Of a stretch of 64,000 nt of DNA, positions 53,128-62,214 are shown piece after piece (position 1 is the first letter of the stretch; each line of letters begins with the position of its first letter). The position numbers and the translations under genes were made by a program. The notes beneath the pieces were generated by a model, which was given only the letters and a program-made list of their open reading frames with translations, did no database searches and was not told where the DNA came from. The DNA comes from Nocardia salmonicida NBRC 13393 (GTDB lineage Bacteria; Actinomycetota; Actinomycetes; Mycobacteriales; Mycobacteriaceae), in NCBI RefSeq assembly GCF_001613085.1, contig NZ_BDBR01000005.1, positions 62,001 to 126,000 of the forward strand. Reading direction: 5' to 3'.

Positions 53128-53991
53128 TCAGTGCGCGGAAGGGCCCCACTCCAGCGGGACACCCTTGGAAGCGAGGTACGGCATCGGGTCCATCTTGCTG
53201 CCGCCCTGATCCCAGATCTCGAGGTGCAGGTGCGGGCCGGTGGACTGACCGCGGTTGCCGACGGTCGCGATGACATCGCCCGCGTTGACCCGCTGGCCCT
53301 CGCTGACGAGCATGTCGTTGACGTGTCCGTAGACGCCGGTGGTGCCGTCGTCGTGCAGCACCCGCACCCACAGGCCGAAGCCCGACGCCGGGCCCGCCTC
53401 GATCACGGTGCCGCTGGACACGGACTTGATCGGGGCGCCGATCGAGTCGGCGAAGTCGAGGCCGTAGTGCATGGCGCCCCAGCGGGCGCCGAAGCCGGAG
53501 CTGATCGGGCCGGCGACCGGGCGTGCGGCCTGCGGCGGCGCGACCTGGTGCTGGATGCCCTGCAGGATGTCCTCGACCTGCGACAGCGGGCCGGAGATCT
53601 CGGGAGGCAGGTTGCCGATGCCGAAGGGCGCGGCCACGGGGGCGGCGATCGGCGCGGCGATCGCGCTCACCGGGGCGGTCTCGACATGCGCGGCGACTTC
53701 CTGCGCGGCGACCAGGTCGACATCCTGGCGCGCCGACTCGGGGGCGACCGATTCCGCGACGCTGTCGTCGTGGGTCGGCAGCAGCGGCGCGGCGAAGGCC
53801 AGGGCCGGGGCGATCTGAGCGGTGACACCGACCAGCGCGCCGGCGGCGACCGCGGCACTCGCGGCGACGCGCACACGATCCGAACGCGATGCCTCGGCGC
53901 GATGCCTGCTCCTGCTCGGGCTCCGGCCATCCGCGTGTGCAAGCAGGGCCTGCACGGAGATGGATTCGGGACCCACACGGTGCTGCGACAA
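53128..53991 (-). CDS. M23 family peptidoglycan endopeptidase, membrane-anchored or secreted
   Basis: A 287-aa LytM/M23-type zinc peptidase acting on cell-wall cross-links. A basic cytoplasmic start is followed by a hydrophobic segment (about 40-67) that anchors or exports the protein. Then comes an Ala/Pro-rich linker and the catalytic domain from about 160. Zinc ligands are H175 and D179 (MHYGLDFA) and H256 in PHLHLE, with H254 as catalytic partner. A TTG start at 53991 is supported by AGGACGAG seven bases upstream. Upstream GTNACA repeats and a leader hairpin suggest regulated expression, as for other actinobacterial wall hydrolases. Not obviously tied to the NRPS locus. Confidence 0.86.
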   Translation of the reverse strand: MSQHRVGPESISVQALLAHADGRSPSRSRHRAEASRSDRVRVAASAAVAAGALVGVTAQIAPALAFAAPLLPTHDDSVAESVAPESARQDVDLVAAQEVAAHVETAPVSAIAAPIAAPVAAPFGIGNLPPEISGPLSQVEDILQGIQHQVAPPQAARPVAGPISSGFGARWGAMHYGLDFADSIGAPIKSVSSGTVIEAGPASGFGLWVRVLHDDGTTGVYGHVNDMLVSEGQRVNAGDVIATVGNRGQSTGPHLHLEIWDQGGSKMDPMPYLASKGVPLEWGPSAH

Positions 53992-54026
53992 GATCTCGTC
54001 CTAGCGTCCGACAACAAGGAAACGAA

Positions 54027-54043
54027 GCCGGTCTGCGACCGGC
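54027..54043 (-). other. Leader hairpin of the M23 peptidase gene
   Basis: GCCGGTC-TGC-GACCGGC forms a seven-base stem with a three-base loop, 36 bases before the TTG start. On the minus strand it is followed by TTCGTTTCCTTGTT, so it resembles an attenuator. I checked for the c-di-AMP (ydaO) riboswitch often found before such genes and did not see its conserved blocks. Confidence 0.4.
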
Positions 54044-54081
54044 CCGGAGACCACCTGGGCGTTCTCCACTGTCGAACTATG

Positions 54082-54107
54082 TGTAACGGTTCGGCATACG
54101 TTGTGAC
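54082..54107 (-). promoter_or_regulatory. Direct GTNACA repeats upstream of M23 gene
   Basis: Minus-strand GTCACA (54107-54102) and GTTACA (54087-54082) repeat with a 20-base period, two helical turns, about 95-115 bases upstream of the peptidase start. The response regulator MtrA of mycobacteria and corynebacteria binds GTCACA-like direct repeats near wall-hydrolase genes. A link to MtrA is inference. Confidence 0.35.
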
Positions 54108-54257
54108 GGGAACTCTACCCGGCCGTGACCATTCCGCAACCTTCTGTCACGAAAACGCAGGTAGATGACGTGCCGCACAGTAACAATCACGGTGTCCGAC
54201 CCATCACACACGCTGTCACCGGGCCTGAACACGGCCCCGACGGACCAGACTCGACCC

Positions 54258-55304
54258 ATGGTGATCGAGACCTTGACTGCCCCCATCGTTGCCGCGCCCA
54301 TGGCCGGCGGCCCGTCCACACCCGAGTTGGTGGTCGCCGTGGCGGCCGCGGGCGGGTTCGGACAGTTAGCCGCCGGATACCTCGGCACCGAGGCGGTGGC
54401 CGCGCAGATCGAGGCGACGAGAGCTGCCACCGCGGCGCCGTTCGGCGTGAATCTGTTCGCGCCAGGGGCGGTGGCAGATCCGGCTGTCTATGCCACCTAC
54501 CTCGCCGAACTCGGCGCCGAGTTCCCGCTCGGCACCCCCGAACACGACACCGACGGATGGGCCGACAAGCTCGATCTGCTGGTGGCCGATCCGGTAGCGG
54601 TGGTCTCGACGACCTTCGGCTGCCCCACCGCGGTGGAGGTGGACCGGCTGCACGCGGTCGGCTCGGAGGTGTGGGTGACGGTCACCTCGCCCGCCGAGGC
54701 ACTGATCGCCGTCGACGCGGGCGCCGATGTGTTGATCGCCCAGGGCGCCGAGGCGGGCGGGCATCGCGCGACCTTCCTCGACGACCCCGCCGACGACCCC
54801 ATCGACCCGCCCGGTCTGCTGACCCTGATCCAGTTGCTCACCGCCGTCACCTCACGTCCGCTCGTCGCGGCGGGCGGGATCGCCACGGGCGCCGGCGTGG
54901 CCGGGGTACTGGCGGCCGGTGCGTCGGCGGCGCAGATCGGCACCGCGCTGCTGCGCTGCCCCGAAGCGGGCACCAACGCCGTGCACCGCGGTGCGATCGG
55001 CACGCCGGAACCGACGATGCTGACGCGCGCGTTCACCGGACGTCGCGCCCGCGGGATCCGCAACCGTTTCCTCGTCGAACACACCGCCGACGCACCGGCC
55101 GCCTATCCCGAAATTCATTACGCCACTGCCCCGTTGCGGGCCGCCGCGCGAGCGGGCGGCAACACCGACGAAGTGAATCTGTGGGCGGGGCAAGCTCATT
55201 CGCTGAGCACCGGGCAACCGGCAAGCGAACTGGTCGCCGACCTAGCCGCCGACGCGAAAAGCGCACTCCGAAAAGCACTTTCGGAACGAATTCAGGGTTA
55301 TTGA
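54258..55304 (+). CDS. Nitronate monooxygenase family FMN protein
   Basis: A 348-aa TIM-barrel flavoprotein of the 2-nitropropane dioxygenase/nitronate monooxygenase family, which oxidises nitronates with O2. Evidence includes the N-terminal APIVAAPMAGGPSTPELV, the GGFGQLAAGY phosphate-region loop, AQGAEAGGHRATF with the conserved catalytic-region His, and RPLVAAGGIATGAGV plus AQIGTALLRCPEAGT for FMN phosphate binding. I start at ATG 54258, where family similarity begins; upstream in-frame codons add non-conserved residues. No strong ribosome-binding site. A relation to enoyl reductases with the same fold is possible. It is divergent from the M23 gene. Confidence 0.85.
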   Translation: MVIETLTAPIVAAPMAGGPSTPELVVAVAAAGGFGQLAAGYLGTEAVAAQIEATRAATAAPFGVNLFAPGAVADPAVYATYLAELGAEFPLGTPEHDTDGWADKLDLLVADPVAVVSTTFGCPTAVEVDRLHAVGSEVWVTVTSPAEALIAVDAGADVLIAQGAEAGGHRATFLDDPADDPIDPPGLLTLIQLLTAVTSRPLVAAGGIATGAGVAGVLAAGASAAQIGTALLRCPEAGTNAVHRGAIGTPEPTMLTRAFTGRRARGIRNRFLVEHTADAPAAYPEIHYATAPLRAAARAGGNTDEVNLWAGQAHSLSTGQPASELVADLAADAKSALRKALSERIQGY

Positions 55305-55305
55305 C

Positions 55306-55324
55306 AACGAATTTCGTTTAGACT
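55306..55324 (+). promoter_or_regulatory. Palindrome and -10 box before SCO5389-family gene
   Basis: AACGAATTTCGTT (55306-55318) is a perfect 13-base palindrome directly followed by a -10-like TAGACT (55319-55324). It begins two bases after the preceding stop codon. A TTGACA at 55301-55306 is too close (12-base spacing) to be the matching -35. Likely an operator in the promoter of the next gene. Confidence 0.45.
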
Positions 55325-55376
55325 CGGACCTGGCATCGCATCCCGCCGACCACCCCCCAAGCAGGAGGAGAGCGCC

Positions 55377-55769
55377 ATGTCCCTCGATGTTCCCGCCGCA
55401 CTACTCGAACGCGCCGAACAGGGCGATATCGACGACGCCGAATTCGTCGAATGTGTCCGTACGTCACTGCCTTACGCGTGGGAGGTGGTGAGCCGGGTTG
55501 CGGACGACCTGCGCACCGGCACCGATGAGTACGCCGACAATCGGGTGCCGCCGCCGGACGAGGTGGCCCGCGGTCAGCTCCTGCGCGCCCTGGCCTCCGA
55601 TGCCATTCGTGGTGGATTAGAGCGGCATTTCGGTGTGAAGCTGGCCTTCCAGAACTGCCACCGGGTCGCGGCGTTCCCGCTGTCGGCCGTCGGCGGGGAG
55701 ACCTACACCCGCTACATCAGCCCGCGCGCCCAGCTCTTGAACCAGAGCCCCGAGCTGCGCAACTGCTGA
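55377..55769 (+). CDS. SCO5389-family conserved hypothetical protein
   Basis: A 130-aa soluble protein that I recognise as the actinobacterial SCO5389 family; its function is unknown. Conserved features are the MSLDVPAALLERAE N-terminus, FVECVRTSLPYAWE, PPDEVARGQLLRALASDAIR and the C-terminal FQNCHRVAAFP and LLNQSPELR blocks. Two Cys residues, in FQNCHR and at the very C-terminus, are retained. Start ATG 55377 has an excellent AGGAGGAG ribosome-binding site. A palindrome covers the promoter region and a 16-base-pair terminator follows, so it is a single-gene unit. Confidence 0.85.
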   Translation: MSLDVPAALLERAEQGDIDDAEFVECVRTSLPYAWEVVSRVADDLRTGTDEYADNRVPPPDEVARGQLLRALASDAIRGGLERHFGVKLAFQNCHRVAAFPLSAVGGETYTRYISPRAQLLNQSPELRNC

Positions 55770-55796
55770 TTTTTCGGCGGCTGCTACTGCAGCACA

Positions 55797-55832
55797 AAGG
55801 CGGGCGTGGAAGCGATTCCACGCCCGCCTTTC
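55797..55832. terminator. Strong bidirectional terminator
   Basis: AAAGGCGGGCGTGGAA pairs perfectly with TTCCACGCCCGCCTTT (16 base pairs, GCGA loop), followed by CTTGCTGCT. It lies between the convergent SCO5389-family and acyl-CoA synthetase genes and should stop transcription from both sides. Confidence 0.93.
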
Positions 55833-55889
55833 TTGCTGCTACTTCATCGGGGCCCGAAGGGCCGCGACTCGAGCGCGCCAGCGCTCCGA

Positions 55890-57524
<1,635 letters not shown>

Positions 57525-57636
57525 CGGTGCTCCTTCAAGTCCCTGCCGTGGCATGAGCCACGTCACAACCGGATGTTACCGAAAGGTTTGAACGTCGCAA
57601 TCGTTTCGTCCGACAACATTCCTGCAGGTCGGCTGG

Positions 57637-58017
57637 TCATCGCGAACCAGGGGGCGCTTCATGGGGCGGCTGACCATCGGGGCCACTATGGTGCGACGGC
57701 ACGCCCGGGCCTGCGTGTTCGGCGTTGTGCACAGCGTCGACTACCAGCCTGCGGACGTGGTCGTTGTCGAGGCTGTAGAAGATGGTCGTGCCCTCTCGTC
57801 GGGTTCGCACGAGACGGGCCATGCGCAGTTTCGCCAGATGCTGGGACACCGAGGGCCCCGGCTTGCCGACCCGGTTCGCCAGTTCGTTCACCGAGAGTTC
57901 ATTGTCGGCCAGGGCCCACAGGACCTGGACCCGAGTCGGGTCGGCCAGCATACGAAACACCTCGACCACCAAGCCCACCTGATCTTCGGCCAGCGGCGAG
58001 CGGTCATCTGCATTCAT
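57637..58017 (-). CDS. kmtR: ArsR/SmtB family metal sensor, KmtR-like
   Basis: A 126-aa winged-helix repressor very close in sequence to mycobacterial KmtR, a Ni/Co sensor. It has the N-terminal EDQVGLVVEVFRMLADPTRV helix, the recognition helix ELANRVGKPGPSVSQHLAKL and the wing RLVRTRREGTTIFYSL. The C-terminal DHVRRL, HNAEHAGPGVPSHH region holds the His/Glu residues that bind metal in KmtR. Start ATG 58017; the -10 TATTAT ends seven bases upstream and a palindrome overlaps the start, suggesting leaderless, autorepressed transcription. No metal exporter gene is beside it, so its main target is probably elsewhere. Confidence 0.85.
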   Translation of the reverse strand: MNADDRSPLAEDQVGLVVEVFRMLADPTRVQVLWALADNELSVNELANRVGKPGPSVSQHLAKLRMARLVRTRREGTTIFYSLDNDHVRRLVVDAVHNAEHAGPGVPSHHSGPDGQPPHEAPPGSR

Positions 58018-58029
58018 GCGCAGATAATA
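58006..58029 (-). promoter_or_regulatory. Operator and -10 overlapping the kmtR start
   Basis: ATCTGC-N8-GCAGAT (58006-58025) spans the ATG at 58017-58015. On the minus strand the -10 TATTAT (58029-58024) shares two bases with the palindrome and places the transcript start at or next to the A of the ATG. A SmtB-type dimer bound here would block initiation directly. No -35 consensus is seen; a GACCGCGGTC palindrome lies slightly upstream. Confidence 0.55.
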
Positions 58030-58072
58030 GATCGCCGACCGCGGTCCCCCGTAACCACCGATCCGAGGTTCG

Positions 58073-59491
58073 TCAGACCGGCATGCCCAGTGCCGAGGCG
58101 AGCGTCTGGCCGAGGGCGCCGACGAACGCGTCGAAGGCATCGGGATCGAGAATCTGGCTGTATACATCGCGGTTATGGCAGCCTGCCGGCGCAGGCACGC
58201 CGTTGAGTCGGTCGTTCAGCCACATCGCGACCGAGCCCGCGCCCGAGACGGCCGCGATGCCGTGTTCGCTGAACAGGTCGCGGGTGTAGGAGACCGTCGC
58301 GGCCGGATCCTGGCAGTAGGTGTCGTAGAGCTTGTTGACGGCGTTGATCGGCATCGCCTCGTCCAGCGGCGCCTGGTAAATGTAGAGCGGGGCGGTGGGG
58401 GTGCCACGGTTTCCGAGGGTCAGTTCGTCGAGCACCGTCTGCATTTCGGGAGCGCGCATCGGATCGCCGGGATAGTCGAAGAGGCCCTTGATGTTCACGA
58501 ACGGGAACGCCGCGAATTGCACCGCGACACATTGCTCTTCGTGCACCACTCGCAGACCCTTGCCGAGCGGGTTCATGTACCGCTCGATGAATCGGTCGAC
58601 TTCGGGATATTCGCGAGCGACACCGAACAGCCCGCCGAGCACCGCGCCGCCGAAGGTCGACGTCGCGTTGTTGTAGTCCACGGCGGCCCGGATATCGGCG
58701 AGCAGGCCGCCGGTCGCCGAGCCGACCAGGTTCAGTTCGGGCGCGTATTCCGGCTGTAGTTCGGCGGCATGCGCGGTGGGAATCGCACCGCCGGAGTATC
58801 CCCACATCGCGGTGCGGGTCGCCGCACCGGACAACCCGGCTCGATCGAAGTTCTGCGCGGCGCGAATTCCGTCGAGGGTGATCCGGCCGCCGAGTGGACC
58901 GACGGCGTAGGCCGCGTCGGGGCCCTGATGATCGGGCACCACGACCGCGTGCCCAAGTTGCAGCATCGATTGGACTTCGATGAATTCCAGCCCGATCACG
59001 CTGTTGAGCGGATTCGGCAGCGATCCCATCTGCAGGGCGTAGGACGGCGCGCAGTTCCGCGACAACGAATCCTCGGCGAACTGGAAGGAGACCAGACTGC
59101 GCTCCCCCGTCGGCGCGGGCCGATGCGGCACGAGCACCGTCGCGACGGCGGGAATCGCCTCGCCGCGTGTATCGGTGCTGCGGTAGGACAACTGCCAGGC
59201 GCGCACGTCGAGCGGTATCAACCAGAAGTTGGCCAGGTTCACCTGTCGCGCGGACAGAATGTCGCCGGGTGCGGCCGCGGCCACCCGCGCCGGGTCCGGG
59301 TTGTAGAAGGCGGGGTCGAGGAACGGCGGTGCGGGCGGCACCGGGAACGGCAGCGGCGGGGCCACCGGCACCGGATCGGCCACGGCCGGACTCGCCACGG
59401 CGGGGCAGGTCGCGACCGTGAGCCCGGCGATCAGCGCCAGGCATGCCCCGGCGAGCACCCTGCCGGTGCTGCCTGTGGTGGCGATCTTCAT
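58073..59491 (-). CDS. Secreted lipase, LIP / CAL-A-like family
   Basis: A 472-aa extracellular triacylglycerol lipase type. The signal peptide (residues 1 to about 38, ending near AVA/DP) is followed by a Pro-rich segment. The catalytic triad candidates are Ser233 in GYSGG, Asp377 in YQAPLDEA and His410 in FSEHG, in the order found in the secretory lipase family. GHAVVVPDHQGPDAAY and Cys pairs also fit. Start ATG 59491 with AGGAG seven bases upstream; the frame stays open upstream but runs through the promoter. A consensus-like promoter and a divergent TetR gene lie upstream, so TetR control is likely. Confidence 0.88.
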   Translation of the reverse strand: MKIATTGSTGRVLAGACLALIAGLTVATCPAVASPAVADPVPVAPPLPFPVPPAPPFLDPAFYNPDPARVAAAAPGDILSARQVNLANFWLIPLDVRAWQLSYRSTDTRGEAIPAVATVLVPHRPAPTGERSLVSFQFAEDSLSRNCAPSYALQMGSLPNPLNSVIGLEFIEVQSMLQLGHAVVVPDHQGPDAAYAVGPLGGRITLDGIRAAQNFDRAGLSGAATRTAMWGYSGGAIPTAHAAELQPEYAPELNLVGSATGGLLADIRAAVDYNNATSTFGGAVLGGLFGVAREYPEVDRFIERYMNPLGKGLRVVHEEQCVAVQFAAFPFVNIKGLFDYPGDPMRAPEMQTVLDELTLGNRGTPTAPLYIYQAPLDEAMPINAVNKLYDTYCQDPAATVSYTRDLFSEHGIAAVSGAGSVAMWLNDRLNGVPAPAGCHNRDVYSQILDPDAFDAFVGALGQTLASALGMPV

Positions 59492-59565
59492 ATTCGGCTC
59501 CTCGAATCCCCAGGTGGCGGCGTGTGCCAACCATAAAAGAGAGTGATTGTTTCCTAAGTGGGACG

Positions 59566-59595
59566 ACTGTAGGACGAGGAGAGCCACTGTGTCAA
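59566..59595 (-). promoter_or_regulatory. Lipase promoter
   Basis: Minus-strand -35 TTGACA (59595-59590) and -10 TACAGT (59571-59566) are separated by 18 bases, the best sigma-70-type promoter found in the window. Transcription would start near 59559, leaving a 5' leader of about 68 bases. The segment lies in the divergent gap shared with the TetR gene at 59651. Confidence 0.65.
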
Positions 59596-59650
59596 CGATC
59601 ACGTCCCCCGGGGATCGCCGACGGCCGCCGGAACGGCAGGATGATCGGCC

Positions 59651-60280
59651 ATGACCGCCGCTACCCCACGCCCACGCCGCACTCAGGAGCAACGCCGTGC
59701 CGCGACGGTGGCCAAACTCGTCGACGCGACGATCGCGGCGATCGGCGAGCTGGGGTACCAGCGCACTACCGTCCAAGAAATCTGCGGGCGCGCCGGACTG
59801 TCCGTCGGCGCGATGTTCCGCCAGTTCGACAGCAGGCTGGACCTGATCGTGCGGACCGCGGACGAAGTCTTCGCTCGCCAACTCGCCGCGTTCCGAGCGG
59901 TGATGGAACACCTGGGCGCACAAGAGGATTCGCTCGACACCGCCCTGCGATTCCTGCGCGAGGCCCAATCCTCCAACATCACCCACGCGCTGCGTGAGAT
60001 CTATCTCGCCGCCCGCTCCGATGCCGAATTGCGCGCGCGCATCGAGCCGACGGTGGCGAGCTACTACGCCGCGATGGTCGACGGCGTCGAGCAGACCGGC
60101 GTACTGAGCCAGTTCCCCGACAAGCTTCGAGAGTCCGTCTTCTTCTTGCTCCTGCACCTGTTTTCGGGCGAGGCGATCGTCCGCCCCGTCTACGCCCGCC
60201 CGGACCTGGATGCCTCGATCCTCACCTTGATCGAAGACATGCTCAGGACCTACGCCGAGTCGCTGCCCACCGGCGATTAG
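59651..60280 (+). CDS. TetR family transcriptional regulator
   Basis: A 209-aa repressor with one N-terminal helix-turn-helix (about residues 20-66, including TTVQEICGRAGLSVGAMFRQFD) and a helical ligand-binding part of normal length. It is divergent from the secreted lipase with a 159-base shared promoter gap, the usual arrangement for a local repressor. A weak ribosome-binding site (AGGAT) precedes ATG 59651. The ligand is unknown; fatty acid or acyl-CoA would fit the neighbourhood but is inferred. It is convergent with the next TetR gene, 36 bases apart, with no clear terminator between. Confidence 0.88.
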   Translation: MTAATPRPRRTQEQRRAATVAKLVDATIAAIGELGYQRTTVQEICGRAGLSVGAMFRQFDSRLDLIVRTADEVFARQLAAFRAVMEHLGAQEDSLDTALRFLREAQSSNITHALREIYLAARSDAELRARIEPTVASYYAAMVDGVEQTGVLSQFPDKLRESVFFLLLHLFSGEAIVRPVYARPDLDASILTLIEDMLRTYAESLPTGD

Positions 60281-60316
60281 TTACCTGCGTGATCGCCCCG
60301 TCACGACCGGATCCGC

Positions 60317-60916
60317 TCAGCGCAAAGCGATCTCGGCGAGCGCGGTCCAGTCGGCCAGCACTTGTTTGCGACGAACGCGGTCACGTCCGACCATCTCGTC
60401 GAGAGTGGCGCCACGGACCAGGTTGATGGTGAGCCAGAAGGTGCTCTCCAAGCGCTCACCGGTGATGGCGGGGTCGATCAGCCCGGCACAGCGGTCGAGC
60501 AGCTCGACGGTGAGTTCGTGCTGCACCCGCAGCATTTCGCGGCGCAGCGCCGCGTCGTTGGCGATTCCCACATACAGCTCCACCGCGGCCCGACCGAGCT
60601 TGCCCGCGAAGGTAGCGGTCACCAACTCCACCAGCACAGCGCCCGCCGACGTGCCGTCCGGCACCGCTTTCGCCTTGCGCATCATGGCTTCTCGCTGACG
60701 ATCGGTGAGATGGCCGATGGCCTGGGCGAAGAGTTCACCGCGCGTGTGGAACTGATGCAGCTGCGCACCACGCGTCACGCCGGCCCTGGCCGTGATGTCG
60801 GCGATGGAGGCGCCCGCGTAGCCGACCTCGGCCAGACTCTCGATGGCGGCATCGAGCAGCAGCGTCCGGGTCCGCAGACTCTTCTCCTGATGCTTGTTCG
60901 GTGGCAGCGCAGACAT
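60317..60916 (-). CDS. TetR family regulator, divergent from acyl-CoA dehydrogenase
   Basis: A 199-aa TetR protein with its helix-turn-helix at about residues 18-62 (ASIADITARAGVTRGAQLHQ) and a C-terminal helical domain. Its promoter (GTGACA, 16 bases, TATACT) places the transcript start at the ATG, so it is probably leaderless. The palindrome TTGCAC-N8-GTGCAA in the 72-base divergent gap is a good operator candidate for control of both itself and the acyl-CoA dehydrogenase. The ligand is probably an acyl-CoA or related compound, by context only. Confidence 0.88.
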   Translation of the reverse strand: MSALPPNKHQEKSLRTRTLLLDAAIESLAEVGYAGASIADITARAGVTRGAQLHQFHTRGELFAQAIGHLTDRQREAMMRKAKAVPDGTSAGAVLVELVTATFAGKLGRAAVELYVGIANDAALRREMLRVQHELTVELLDRCAGLIDPAITGERLESTFWLTINLVRGATLDEMVGRDRVRRKQVLADWTALAEIALR

Positions 60917-60922
60917 AACTCC

Positions 60923-60981
60923 AGTATAGGGCTACAAAATTACATGTCACGTTGCACGCAATTCAGTGCAAAGCGTACTGT
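60923..60981. promoter_or_regulatory. Divergent TetR / acyl-CoA dehydrogenase promoters and operator
   Basis: Minus strand: -35 GTGACA (60950-60945) and -10 TATACT (60928-60923), spacing 16; the -10 ends six bases before the TetR ATG. Plus strand: -10 TACTGT (60976-60981) ends seven bases before the dehydrogenase ATG at 60989. The inverted repeat TTGCAC-N8-GTGCAA (60952-60971) lies between and overlaps the -35 area of both. Both transcripts look leaderless and could be controlled by one bound dimer pair. Confidence 0.6.
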
Positions 60982-60988
60982 CATCAGC

Positions 60989-62128
60989 ATGGCTGTAGAC
61001 CGGATGTTGCCCACCGACGAGGCACGTGAGCTGATCGAACTGACCCGCGACATCGCCGACAAGGTGCTCGAGCCGCGTGTCACCGACAGCGAGAAGACCG
61101 GAGTCTTCCCGGACGGCGTGTTCCCGGCGCTCGGCGCGGCCGGGTTGCTCAGCCTGCCGTACCCGGAGGAATTCGGCGGCGGCGCGCAGCCGTACGAGGT
61201 GTACCTCCAGGTGCTCGAGGAAATCGCGAGCCGCTGGGCCGCCGTCGCCGTGGCGGTGAGCGTGCACGGGCTGTCCTGCCATCCGCTGTTCACCTACGGC
61301 ACCGACGAGCAGAAGCAGCAGTGGCTCGACGGCATGCTCTCGGGTGAAACCATCGGCGCCTACAGCCTTTCCGAGGCCCACGCCGGTTCCGACGCGGCCG
61401 CGCTGCGCTGCCGCGCCACCCCCGTCGACGGCGGCTACAACCTCAACGGAACCAAGGCCTGGATCACCAACGGCGGCCGCGCCGACTTCTACACCCTGTT
61501 CGCCCGCACCGGCGAGGGTTCGCGCGGGATCTCCTGCTTCCTGGTCCCCGCCGACACCGCGGGTCTGAGCTTCGGCAAGCCCGAGGAGAAGATGGGCCTG
61601 CGCGGCATCCCCACCACCACCGCCGCCTACGACGACGCCTTCCTGCCCGCGCAACGTCGCATCGGCGAAGAGGGACAGGGACTTTCGATCGCCTTCAGCG
61701 CCCTCGACGCGGGCCGCCTCGGCATCGCCGCCGTCGCCACCGGTGTCGCCCAGCGCGCGCTCGACGAAGCGGTGGCCTACGCCAAGGAACGAGAAGCCTT
61801 CGGCCGCAAGATCATCGACCATCAGGGCCTCGGCTTCGTCCTCGCCGACATGGCGGCGGCCGTCGACACCGCCCGCGCCACCTACCTCGACGCCGCCCGC
61901 CGCCGCGACGCGGGCCTGCCCTACTCCCGGCAGGCCTCGGTCGCCAAACTCGTCGCCACCGATGCGGCCATGAAGGTGACCACCGACGCGGTCCAGGTCT
62001 TCGGTGGCTACGGCTACACCCAGGACTTCCCGGTCGAGCGCTACATGCGCGAAGCCAAGGTCATGCAGATCTTCGAAGGGACCAATCAGATCCAGCGTCT
62101 GGTCATCGCTCGACATCTGGCAGGGTAG
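60989..62128 (+). CDS. Acyl-CoA dehydrogenase
   Basis: A 379-aa FAD enzyme introducing the alpha-beta double bond in acyl-CoA beta-oxidation or a branched-chain pathway. It has the flavin-contacting YSLSEAHAGSDAAAL, the GTKAWITNGG loop, GYGYTQDFPVERYMREAK near the C-terminus, and the catalytic base Glu363 in MQIFEGTNQIQ, the position used by the short/medium-chain group. ATG 60989 is chosen because the -10 TACTGT is seven bases upstream and no ribosome-binding site exists; the open frame further upstream is antisense to the TetR gene. Chain-length preference cannot be read. Confidence 0.9.
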   Translation: MAVDRMLPTDEARELIELTRDIADKVLEPRVTDSEKTGVFPDGVFPALGAAGLLSLPYPEEFGGGAQPYEVYLQVLEEIASRWAAVAVAVSVHGLSCHPLFTYGTDEQKQQWLDGMLSGETIGAYSLSEAHAGSDAAALRCRATPVDGGYNLNGTKAWITNGGRADFYTLFARTGEGSRGISCFLVPADTAGLSFGKPEEKMGLRGIPTTTAAYDDAFLPAQRRIGEEGQGLSIAFSALDAGRLGIAAVATGVAQRALDEAVAYAKEREAFGRKIIDHQGLGFVLADMAAAVDTARATYLDAARRRDAGLPYSRQASVAKLVATDAAMKVTTDAVQVFGGYGYTQDFPVERYMREAKVMQIFEGTNQIQRLVIARHLAG

Positions 62129-62214
62129 CTAATCTGTAATGCACTGATCATCGCCGGTTAGCGCGTTTGGGCAACTGATCAGTAAACTGAACAGCATCTC
62201 GAGACCTCGACGAA

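Noticed and set aside
53992..54130. ydaO-type c-di-AMP riboswitch before the M23 peptidase
   Set aside because: Such genes often have one, but the conserved blocks and pseudoknot pairing are absent; only a short hairpin is seen.
55301..55324. TTGACA with TAGACT as a normal promoter for the SCO5389-family gene
   Set aside because: The spacing is 12 bases, too short for sigma-70-type recognition; the palindrome between them is the better explanation for the sequence.
58073..60157. A 694-residue version of the lipase starting far upstream
   Set aside because: The extra part crosses the lipase promoter and runs antisense to the TetR gene. A signal peptide and ribosome-binding site mark 59491 as the start.
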